From contig OW804095.1 in NCBI GenBank assembly GCA_942159475.1, positions 61,408,773 through 61,472,772 on the forward strand: DNA of 64,000 nucleotides, written 5' to 3'. Positions 54,393 through 64,000 of the stretch are shown here, in pieces. Within the stretch, counting starts at the first letter, position 1, and the number at the start of each line of letters is the position of its first letter. The notes below the pieces were generated by a model, which saw only the letters and a program-made list of their open reading frames with translations, had not been told where the DNA came from and made no database searches. This DNA is from Sthenelais limicola. Its lineage: Eukaryota > Annelida > Polychaeta > Phyllodocida > Sigalionidae. The translations under genes were made by a program, and so were the position numbers.

Positions 54393-56378
54393 TTTGTGAC
54401 AATTTATGCGACATAAAGAAGGCGGTGTGTGGCATATGAAGTAATCTGTTCTCTGTTCGATTCTCCTGTCCATATTGGTGTGGATTTCCATGCATCAGTT
54501 GCAATAGGACACCGTATAGTGTAAATACTGGGGGTTACTAATAAGTATCATGTCAGTGGGTGAAGATATTGGAAAATATCAGTAGGGAGAATATCCTTTG
54601 AAATGCTTGGCCTAGACGAACCACGTTTCGAAAGTTTGCGTTACATATATGCTTTAAAAAAGTAAAGTTTAAAAGCATAATTTCATTTTTATGGTCTTTG
54701 AGAATACATGCTATATATGATGTATGATCCCCTAAGTATTGATGTACATCCTGTATCCATTCTGTCATCTTGTACCGTACCGGATGCCAAACTAACCCTA
54801 TCTTTGACCTCTTTTCAGGCCCGGTTTCGCTCGCATAGGGATTCCATGAAAGGGTTCTAAATAATTGCTATTGATACCATTTAGAAATAATTAAAATCAT
54901 GTAAATGGAAAAACATGTATTTATTTCCATATTAGTGGACACTAACATTATGATGAAATAAGCCATAATGAGACGCTTTGCGAAATAATATACCCCATAA
55001 CAAACTAAATTATGACTAAAACCACTGTTTTTATGATCAGTCACATCGCTGTATTGATGAGGCCCATCATTCATATTATAGAGTATGCATTTATAATAGA
55101 CCGATATTAAGAAATTTAGAAAAATGGAAAATCCCCCCAAAAATATAAAACTGTTAACACAAGGGACCCGATTTAAAAGTCATTAGAAATGTAAGAGCCT
55201 CGATGGCAGGTTAAGTTGAATAAAACCTTTAAAAACAAAAAAAGAAATAAGTTACATTCAATAGGGAAAATATTCATTTGTTATAACAGTAAATTTCCAT
55301 CACCGAGTGCCAATTCTTAAGGACATAGTAGAAAAAAACATGGATTTCTTTTAGAAATAAAATAATCATAATCACGTGTGTTCAGATGGATCTCACGAGA
55401 AAAGTGTGAACAATACAAACTATCATTAATTTTCAGCTTTCTTCATCTCTATACCTTTCATTTTGATGCTCTTTGGAAACCCTTATTCGAATGGATTTAT
55501 TCAGTAGGACACTGAATAAACGCCGGGCGTTGAATGAAAGCCTAGTGCAAAGTCAGCTAAAGTCTCCTTACTTAAAGTGACACTTCTCACTGTTCTGGCC
55601 TTCATTCACGAGTAACGGAATTTCTACTCAATTTTCTGGTATCTGGTACGTCTACTAATCCTTGGTGATATCAAAACTATGTAATCCATAGTTTATGAGA
55701 TATTTGGTCAAAATAGTGAGTAAATTCATTTCCGATTGCCAGCCAAAATCCAAAGTGCCAGTTGGGTTGGCATCTGGAGTAAGGTCAGGGCCCCACGTCA
55801 CCCCAGTCTAGGCCCAAAGTTGAGAGAGTCCCTTCAAACGAAGGGAAAGCCTCTCGCCTCAAACCGCAAAGTGCCATCATAATTCCATTAAGACTGCAAA
55901 ATGTCATTATATTCCCATTAAAACGCAGAGTCTTATATTAGGCGAGGAGACCGACTAGCGAAGCAGGCTGACATACCATTCTTATCTGATCTGAGGGTTT
56001 GGACCTAGAGTGACCCATCTATTTTCGGGCGTGGTCACTGATACAGGATGGTCAATAAAATGGAAATTAGTTTCATTCATGTCCAATTGGGGCATGGGGG
56101 CAGCACCTTATGGTGACTAAACCTTTTCCTCTAGGATTTGAAATGAGTAGAGGCTTCTGACCCATTCATTGCACACAAATGAAAACACAATGTGAGTACT
56201 CGATACTTCATAGCCACTTCATAGCCTGTTTTTTTTTCTAGGCATCCCCTCTGAAAATGTTAATAAAAATATTATAAATTGGATTATCCTCCAGGTGAAA
56301 GCCCTCATTCATCCACAGGCAGAATCTTTTTCACAATGAAGAAGTATGCCTTTTGGCAACTTTATATGATTTGAAGTT
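54393..56378. other. Non-coding stretch
   Basis: No gene is supported. A 60-bp phrase at 55513-55577 recurs at 60256-60308. The rest is AT-rich; 55760-55980 is slightly richer in C/T. Confidence 0.45.
55513..55577 (+). repeat. Dispersed repeat with an AACGCCGGGCGTT palindrome, copy 1
   Basis: GAATAAACGCCGGGCGTTGA is followed by AAGTC...TCTCCTTACTTAA; the same order recurs at 60256-60308. The centre is a near-perfect hairpin with a single central G. Confidence 0.7.
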
Positions 56379-58358
56379 AAGACTGGATATCCAATCAGAA
56401 ACTCGAACGATTGTAACAGGATTCGCATCGGTACCGCGGAAAACAAAGTTGTTCAATTTGCGGACGATCTCACTGTCATCGCCAATAACGAGACCTCCCT
56501 GATAAACATGATCAAGATAATAGAAGATTTCAGTAAAGCGTCGGGTCTAGTCCTCAATATAGATAAAACGAGAGGATTCAATATCGGAAATGCCCCGATG
56601 TACACGCAAAAAGCCAAAGAGATTCGTTGGGTCAACTGCATGAAGGTGTTGGGTATTACAATTGTTCACCCCCCTAACACAAGTACCCAAAACGACAAGA
56701 ATTTCGAAGAGGTCAGAGTAAAAGTAAAAAACTGCATTGCCCATTGGTCAAAGAGGGACATATCCCTTAAAGGTAGAGTGGTGGTTGCAAACGTCTTGAT
56801 CTTGCCATTATTTATGTATGCCGCGGCCAACATCTGTACAGAAGACCGCATTGTGACAGAGTTTCAAAAAATGATTGAAGACTTCTTATGGAGGAATAAG
56901 AAACATAAAGTCGCAAGAAAATATTTGTGTAAGAGCGCGGAGGAGGGCGGGCTTAACCTGCACGACCTGCGCTCAAAGGTAGCAACTTCAAAGATGATGT
57001 GGCTTAAAAGATTAATCCTAGATAAAGGGGCCAAATGGTCAGCTTTCTTCGAAGCGGCCGTGGGCCAGGACATTCAAGCAGCCCTAGAGGCCAGGTCGGT
57101 AATGAAGTCCACAGGGTCTGATTTTTACGATGAAACTTTAAAACTATGGTCGAGATTTTATGTATCTAATGAACCTGTTACCAAAAAAGAAATACTGAGC
57201 GAAAAAATTTGGAACAATAGAATTCTAAAACTTGAAAATAAGAACACCAACTGGGAGGTGTGGAAAAGGAAAGGTTTATATTGCATTGACGACCTAATTT
57301 TGAACGACAAAATCAAGAGTATCCATGAGTTTAAAGCCGAAAATGATGTGAAGATTACCTTTGTTGAGAGGTTTCTCTTGAGGGACTCGATCCCCCAAAA
57401 TTGGTGGACCACGATCATTAATGATACCGTCTCCGACTATAGACCCGAACTGGTTTGTAGGTTCAGAGGCGAAGCGGTGAATATTCTGGCCGCCACCGCT
57501 AGAGAATTATACAACGCTATCAGGGGCGCTATTTTATACAGTGAGGACAGAAATGTAAAATGGGTATCAATGTTCAGGGACAAAGGCATAGATATCACAC
57601 AAGTCAGTTCTAAGATCTGGTACAACATTCCTTATACGTGCACGAAGAATGTACGGCTGCAGTCATTCCAATTCTTAGTAGTCAATAGGCTAATCGTTTG
57701 TAACAAGTATCTGAAGGACATCCATGTCAAGTTGTTCCCGGACTGCAATTACTGTGATGAATGCGACACTGTATTCCACTTCTTTATTGACTGTAAAACT
57801 GTGAATGAGTTTTGGCTATCGTTGGTTAACTGGGCCGCTCGCAATGAGGCCTTTAATAGAGAGCTAGTTGACGAACTCAATGCGGCGCACATACTACTGG
57901 GTATCCCATGCCAAGAGCCTAGTAGTAAAAGGTTAAACTTCATTCTCATTAAAGCCAAGTTTTTTATTTATAAAAAGAGGTTGTTTTATAATAACGAAAT
58001 CTGTTTCTTTGAATTCCTCAGAGATGTCAAGTCGGCCCTGAGAGCCCTCAAGGACAGCGCCGTATACGGCCAGTCCCACGTCAACGAATTTAAGTTGTGG
58101 GAGCATTTCTATTATAACTTGTAATGTCCGATTCGTGCTGTGTAACCAAACGATCCCCCCATGTCCTAGAACATGACGAGTGCACTTGATTTTAGTTTGT
58201 ATCTTGCCCTGTAACTTGTTTCTAACCCTGTTGATTTGTTTTGTTTTACCTCTAGAGCGTTTGTAAAAGCAAAATTGTATACCGCTCTGCATCTGAAATC
58301 ATGTCTACCTCATGAATAAAGACCCGGTGTTGGGAAAAAAAAAAAGACTGGATATCCA
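56379..58358 (+). mobile_element. 5'-truncated L1/Tx1-like LINE with a 15-bp target-site duplication
   Basis: AAGACTGGATATCCA at 56379-56393 recurs at 58344-58358, directly after an A run (58335-58345). The insert begins inside the RT domain, so the 5' half of the element was never copied. The 3' UTR is about 210 bp with an AATAAA near 58314. Confidence 0.88.
56394..58124 (+). pseudogene. C-terminal part of a LINE ORF2 (RT palm onward)
   Basis: The open frame enters just upstream of the RT catalytic box QFADDL (about 56454-56471) and runs to TAA 58122-58124, about 575 codons with no stop. After the palm come the thumb-like NIDKTRGFNIG and LGITIV motifs, the SLKGRVVVANVLILP block and a C-terminal CCHC cluster (CNYCDECDTVFHFFIDC) typical of L1/Tx1 ORF2 ends, where it binds RNA. 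The endonuclease and RT fingers are missing because of 5' truncation, so it is not functional. The frame itself is clean, which suggests a fairly young insertion. Confidence 0.9.
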
Positions 58359-59825
58359 CCTTAGTGGACTTGCATCTACGGCCAAAGGTAGAAAGATTTC
58401 CCTCCCTTGGAGGCAGTTAAAAGATGAGCTTACTGAGAAAATTAACAGCCTGAACTAAACGTGAAACGCTCAATTCCGACTTCGATTTTCTTTTTTTTTA
58501 GAAAAACCAAAAACTATCATTAATTGTTTTCATCTCCCAGAAAATGTTGGACTTGTGAAAATTAATATTGGAAATAAGGATTTAAGATAATTTCAAAATA
58601 TCATGTATAGACCTATTTGATAAGGTTGGATTCAGCTGAAAGAATTGTCATTGTTGTTAAAATTTGGGTATCCATATAATATAAAGCTAGAGCGATTTCT
58701 AGGAAAGGAGGTAGAAAAGAAATGGTAGAAAGAAGGTTTTCTTTGTCCGGAATGTTCTCGGAATTTGTTGTTTTACATACCACTTTACTCATCTTTAGAG
58801 GTCTCGTCCCCCTCTCTGGATGTCGTCGTTTGTGGTTTGTGAAGGTATTTGGTGTGGAAATGTGATTTTGAAGCCTTTTTTAAATCGGGATAACCACACT
58901 CTATTTATAGCCTGGGAAAGCCCCTGTGAGATACTACGTCATTTCCCACAACCTAAGTCCAGGGGGACCGAGGGGGAGCATGAGGAAGAGGGGAGGGAGA
59001 GTGTGTGTGTGTGTGGGGGGGGGGTCGGAGAGGGGAGGGGGAGCATGAATTTCTAATCAAACTTGATCATATAATTGAAAATGTTTCTACCAAGAAAAGA
59101 GGGAGAGGGGGAAGTGTGGGGAGAGAGAGTGACCCTTTTTCTCCTTTATGTAACTGTATGCTTAATGGGAAATAAAAGCTCTATAATGATAGGCCTAATA
59201 ATGAGGAAGAGGGGAGGGAGATGGAGGAGGCAGAGGCGGTGAGGAATCAGAGATGGGGTTGGGAGAGAAAAACAGGTATGAAAGACAGAGAAAAGGCGGA
59301 GGGAAAAGAGAGAGAAGTGTGGGAAAAGAGGGGGCTACTGACCGTCCAGAGGACGGGTACTTTACTAGTTCATTTATATAATGATGATTTTTGAAAATAG
59401 ATTTTAATATCGATTTTTTTCGTTTTCAGTAGTTAATTCCCTTTATTTCTTCATTAATTTAGTTATATTCAAGATACAATTCTCATTTATGTTAGGCTAC
59501 GTTTCAACAGTATCTCGACGCCATTTTATTTTGGATTTTATATAAAAAGGAAGAGTGAGAAGAGAAGTATAAATCTACACAAATTCTTTCGCACAGTGAA
59601 AAAGGTGCCTATTCGTGTGGACTTTGCTTCATTTCATGGTAGGCTACGATATAGCAAAGCCAACTCCCAGAATGCAACAATTAGCAATCATCGTTTTATA
59701 TTTTTTTTATCAGTTTACCGTTAGATTTTCGTGTAAGCTGTATGGTGTATCCATTATCAGTTATATGTTTTTTGTCATTTTTTTAACATCCTGTTACCTA
59801 GGTGGAAACGACTGTCACTCGCTAA
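58359..59825. other. Purine-rich non-coding stretch
   Basis: No gene. GA/GGA-rich runs at about 58960-59050 and 59100-59340 resemble simple repeats. Confidence 0.45.
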
Positions 59826-60080
59826 TTCATAAAAAGTCAAAAGTTTCTTTAAAGTCAAAAGTTTCTTAAAAGTCAAAAGTTTCTTAAAGTCAAAAGATTT
59901 GCAAAAGTGGAAAGTAACGTAAAAGTTGAAAGTTTGTCAAAAGTTTCTTAAAGTTGAAAGTTTCTTTAAGAAAAAAAAATGAAAAAGTTGAGAAAAAGTG
60001 GAAAGTTTCGCAAAAAGTTGAAAGTTGCATACAAGTAAAAAATGTTTGGTAAAAGTCAAAATGTTTGGTAAAAGTCAAAC
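59826..60080 (+). repeat. Imperfect A-rich tandem repeat
   Basis: About fifteen loose copies of AAAGTCAAAAGTTTCTTA-type units (AAGTTGAAAGTTT, AAGTGGAAAGT) follow one another. Long frames on the minus strand here are products of the repeat. Confidence 0.8.
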
Positions 60081-60255
60081 GTGGTGAAACAATCTGACAT
60101 TTTACCTATTTCCAAATTTCAAACTTTCAAATTTTTCGAAATTGTAGATTATAGAAATCGAAAAATTATAAATTATTTCCATTTTTGAGTAAATATAATA
60201 TCATCCTTCCAATCGCCCAACGCCCACTGATCCTTCTTTGAAAAACACCGAGCCG

Positions 60256-60336
60256 TGAATAAACGCCGGGCGTTGAATGAAAGCCTTGTGTAAAGTCTCC
60301 TTACTTAATTAGCACTGGGGGGGGGGGGGGGGGGTC
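60256..60336 (+). repeat. Dispersed AACGCCGGGCGTT repeat, copy 2, plus a 20-G tract
   Basis: 60256-60308 repeats 55513-55577. It is followed at 60317-60336 by 20 G in a row, a potential G-quadruplex or slippage site. Confidence 0.7.
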
Positions 60337-61925
60337 ATTTAAGGAAATACGGTACCGGTGCATCATTTAAAAATTCTTACCACTAAAATAATTTTGATAC
60401 AATTGTACCAACGCTTTCGGTTAATGTTCAGTAAGTAGTATATTATAGGGACACATGGATACCCAAACCTAAACCTGGGCTAGGACCCTATGGATACCCT
60501 AACTTAGAATCATTGATCTATGCATAATTAAGATAACCGTACGGTACTTTTTATGATTATAACCTACGTTATCTGGGCTGCGGACGATGGAGGCCCGGGA
60601 CGTTGGGACCCGGACGGTGGGGCCCCCGCCGTCAAAAACTGTCATGTGTATTTATTTTCAGTATTTTTTATGTCATAGATTTTTTTATCTTTTTTTTTTT
60701 GGGGGGGGGGGATATTTTATATTTATAAGTCCAATATTACTCCCATAGCTAGGGGGAAGCCCCTTCTCAGACATTTGGGTCGATCGGATCCTAGGGCCCC
60801 CGTCGCTATAGGGCCCCAGCCGCACATTCAAAACAACCGAATATTATGGGGAATCTGAAATGGACTTAGGTTATTATTGTTGCGCGCATAGCTTCGGATC
60901 TTTATGCTATTGGATGGTGCGTCGGGTCAGGGTGAATATATTTAGCTAGTAGTCGTATGCATTCGAATATAATTGGACTTCTGGGTCTTGATTCTCATGA
61001 TGTTCAATACAGTACAGTATTAAGAGATAGGCGGCTATATTGTATAGAGAGTCATGGTTGTATATAGTAGTTGTAGGTTTCCAGTATGAACAACACAACA
61101 CGAAGAGTTTTTAGTACGCCACTACTTGTGTATTGTATCTTATCCTGTACATAGATGCTAGGTTGATAATCCCTTCCCATGGTAGTATATATATTGAGCC
61201 ATATGAGAGATCTTATGGGACTCCTTCCCTGGACTCTAGAGTGGATGTTACTTGTTACTCATTGCTTATTGTTATTCCTATTGTCTCTTCTTACATATGA
61301 CATGTTCCCCGTATATATACCCAGGTGGTGAGTGTCGGGTATCCCCATTGGTGGACCCTTATCCTATGATACCTTCCCTCCCTCTGGCCCCTCCCATCCC
61401 CTGGCGCATGCCTTAGTCAACGTCAAATATCCTACCCTACTACCCATCCTACTGCCCTCTTGTGTTAACCACGGTTACTACATTATCTGTGTCGGACAGT
61501 AGGGCTCAGGCACATTCAAAACAACAGAAAAATACGGGCTGTTTCCCCATATATCTACTACTGTTATCATAATGTATCAAAATCCCTATCGAAATCAGAT
61601 TACATATATCTGAATAGGCCTAAATACAAAATAAATGATAAAAAAAATCGTCATTCCCCCTTATGTAAATTGACCCAGATTTACGCATCAACCAAAGGCT
61701 AGGCAGAACCGCAAAGGGGTTCTCTACCACAAAGCGGGCCGCCAATTACGACATGAGCGCTACATTACGACAATGACGTCACACTGTTTATGGGATCTTC
61801 CCCCATGGCCATGAGACTCCACAAATGCCAATCTTCCCCCATAGGCCTGTCCATCACCCCTGACCCCTCAACGATCTCCACCACCACCACTCCACCAGAG
61901 GTTGTGCCACTGTACACAGAAGAAT
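60337..61925. other. Non-coding stretch
   Basis: No gene is supported. A GC-rich patch at 60575-60650 and a T11-G10 run at about 60690-60712 stand out. Confidence 0.4.
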
Positions 61926-62400
61926 ATCTCTCTCACTCTCTCTCTCTCTCTCTCACTCTCTCTCTCTCTCACTCTCTCACTCTCTCTCTCTCTCTCTACT
62001 ACCTCAGTACCATACCTGTTACCAACAGGAGGAGAGGTGAAGGGGGGGGATATAAAGGGGAGGGAGACCAACTTTTTTCGACCAACTTTTTTTTCCAGAC
62101 CCAACTTTTTTTTCCAACCAACTTTTTTTTCCGACCAACTATTTTTTTTCCGACCAACCATTTTTCCGACCAACTTTTTTTTCGACCCAACTTTTTTTTC
62201 CGTTTTTTTTTCCGACCAACTTTTTTTCCGACCAACTATTTTTACGACCAACTTTTTTTTACAATTTTTTTTCGACCCAACTTTTTTTTACGACCAACTG
62301 TTTTTTCAACCAACTATTTTTATGACCCAACTATTTATTTTACGACCAACTATTTTTTCTACAAACTTTTTACAACCAACCTTTTTTAAAGATTTTTTTT
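61926..62400 (+). repeat. CT microsatellite followed by a CGACCAAC-T8 minisatellite
   Basis: 61926-62003 is (CT)n with CA interruptions. 62066-62400 is about 18 copies of a 14-20-bp unit CCGACCAACTTTTTTTT that varies mainly in T-run length and in one base before GACC. Long frames here on both strands are repeat artefacts. Confidence 0.92.
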
Positions 62401-62734
62401 ACGAATAAAAGGGGAGGGAGAGCAAGGGAGGTAGTTGGGGAGGGGGAGGAGAAGGAAAATTTAGAGGTGTGTGTGTGTGGGGGGGGGGGCAGTGCTTTTT
62501 TTCCCATGAAACTCTTATACCAGTCATTTTCATCTCTCCTCTCCCTCTCTTCTCCTCTCCCTCTCTCTGTCTGTGTTTGGATTCGTATAAGAAGTAGAAA
62601 CACAACTGCCTCTACAATCCAAGTGCCGAAGGCACTTGTAAACATTAAACTTTCTGACATCAGCTATGGGTACATATGGGTAAAATTCGACACAATTGAC
62701 ACGCAACACGGCCGCTAAATCACGGGGGACACGG

Positions 62735-62990
62735 CGACACGGTCCCCTTAACGTGCGACACACACAGCTTCCAAAAAGCTGATAAAATTTGACACACGAC
62801 ATTCAGAAATGTATTAAAAATTGACATGAGACACAGTGATTTATTTAACAGGTGACACACAACATTGTATCGACTGTTAGTATTAATTAATGTATTGCTT
62901 AAAAAGTGACACGAGACATCGTTGAATTGTTTTAAAAAGTGACATGGGACATGGAAAAAATTCTTATTGTGCGACACTCAGACACAGTCA
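62735..62990. repeat. Diverged tandem repeat of TGACAC-GACAT units
   Basis: Units of about 40-55 bp, each with GTGACAC/GACAT plus AAAAA (for example AAAAAGTGACACGAGACAT and AAAAAGTGACATGGGACAT), occur about six times. Confidence 0.7.
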
Positions 62991-63600
62991 TAAAAAATGG
63001 GACCCATATATACCCCTTCAGCTACATCTGTCAGGCAATGTCAAACTTTCTTCCACTTTTTTCCCTTAAAATGCCAAACACAAATAGCAACAATAGTTCA
63101 CAATTTCACAATTAAATTGCTTATTTCACAATTATTTTGCAAAATTTTGCAATTTCACAATTAAATTGCTTATTTCCCTACCGTATGTCTGAAAGGATTC
63201 GACCATGTTAAACAAATATATCATAATCATTTTTGGTGACAAATTAAATAATTGTCAAAGGTTATTCCCGACAAAGGTTATTCCTAACGTCTAAGGCCTG
63301 GGCCCCCGCCTGGGCCCCAACGTCAGGGGCCCCAACGTCAGGGGGGCCCAAAGTTCAGAGAACGTGCGCGCGGACCGCGAGCTACAGTACCGCCATCTCT
63401 GGAGGTAGGACCAAGCCAAATTTCGTCGGTGTTGTATCGGGTAGGCCCATAGGCCTATAGCAGACTTCCAAATTTAAATAGTTAAAATGAACGGTAAAAC
63501 CACCAATATGAAAAAAAAGATATATAATTCTTATCTGATTTGCATAAGTGCTGTATTAATTACTGTCCTTACAGATATTCCCGAGGTGACATCCCGGTTC

Positions 63601-63725
63601 TATAAATAGATCTGGGGATTCCCTGAGTATTACTTTTGCAGCACTACTTTTGCCGTTTTTCAGTAAGGTAAACCCCAACAAGCCGTCAGAGAGTCAGCTT
63701 GGAAGGTGTGTAAGGTACGGTAAGT
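63601..63725 (+). promoter_or_regulatory. Candidate TATA promoter, non-coding first exon and 5' splice site
   Basis: TATAAATA at 63601-63608 is followed about 25-30 bp later by a pyrimidine-flanked start region (GAGTATTACTTTTGCAGC). A strong donor GTAAGT sits at 63720-63725. The intervening 90 nt have no ATG, so this would be a 5' UTR exon of a gene extending right of the window. Confidence 0.4.
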
Positions 63726-64000
63726 ACATTTTCTGAGTTTTCTTCTCTGTCCCTTAGCTTATTGTATGGAAGAATGCTGATATTCCGTACAGTCTAAATC
63801 AGGCTACTTTCTTTGACTAATTTTAAAAGAAATATATTAAATCCTGAGCTGTAGCTTGATTTGCCTTGGCTTTGATGTGATTCCCAGGCAGGGGTGTCCC
63901 GGAAACAAAGAATTCGCAAACGGTAGGCTTACCCGAGTCGCTCAAAGCGAAAACAACACTGGAGATGCTGATGTCATGTTTGGTGCTTACACCCCAGACT

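Noticed and set aside
61790..62408. Two overlapping plus-strand frames of 170-200 codons rich in Phe, Thr and Asn
   Set aside because: They are translations of the CT microsatellite and the CGACCAAC-T8 minisatellite, not genes.

Overview
This window is nuclear DNA of an animal, most likely a marine invertebrate; I cannot name the species. The case rests on GT-AG introns, a Paired-class homeobox gene split at the usual homeodomain intron position (46/47), non-LTR retrotransposons with poly(A) tails and target-site duplications, a Ty3/gypsy-type LTR element with an env-like gene, and TTAA- and TA-flanked miniature transposons. No bacterial features are present. Host coding sequence is sparse and most of the window is transposon-derived or AT-rich non-coding DNA.

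Layout. 1-441 (minus) is the N-terminus of a protein that runs off the left edge. 3606-20643 is one 17-kb LTR element on the minus strand with about 98.6% identical LTRs. In transcription order it holds an acidic ORF, gag, a -1 frameshift site, pro-RT-RNaseH-integrase-chromodomain, an env resembling errantivirus/baculovirus F proteins, an ORF with a RING-like zinc motif, and an intact four-helix membrane ORF resembling CD20/MS4A proteins. A TTAA-flanked piggyBac-like MITE sits between pol and env, and a second copy of it lies at 30.2-30.75 kb. 25383-30029 is a near-perfect 2.3-kb tandem duplication. 33044-38280 is a TA-flanked element with about 470-bp inverted repeats, split by a nearly full-length LINE (34317-38036) whose RT box reads YADN. 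39105-39802 is a small element with identical 135-bp direct terminal repeats and an 85-aa zinc-motif ORF.

The host genes I can support are a three-exon Paired-class homeobox gene (41074-45963, minus; eh1-like motif, Q50 homeodomain, OAR-like tail) and a three-exon predicted secreted coiled-coil protein (48527-54392, minus). The second intron of the latter holds a 3.6-kb transposon with long, internally repetitive inverted repeats and a broken gene whose motifs look like a FEN/XPG/PIN-type nuclease. 56379-58358 is a 5'-truncated L1/Tx1-like LINE with a 15-bp target-site duplication. The last 6 kb are simple repeats and poly-G tracts, ending in a TATA-box candidate promoter and first exon at 63.6 kb.

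The two most interesting systems are (a) the LTR element with env plus two extra 3' genes, one looking like a captured CD20/MS4A-type gene, and (b) the long-TIR transposon with a predicted 5'-nuclease-like protein. Both show nonsense or frameshift damage, so neither is fully functional in this copy.
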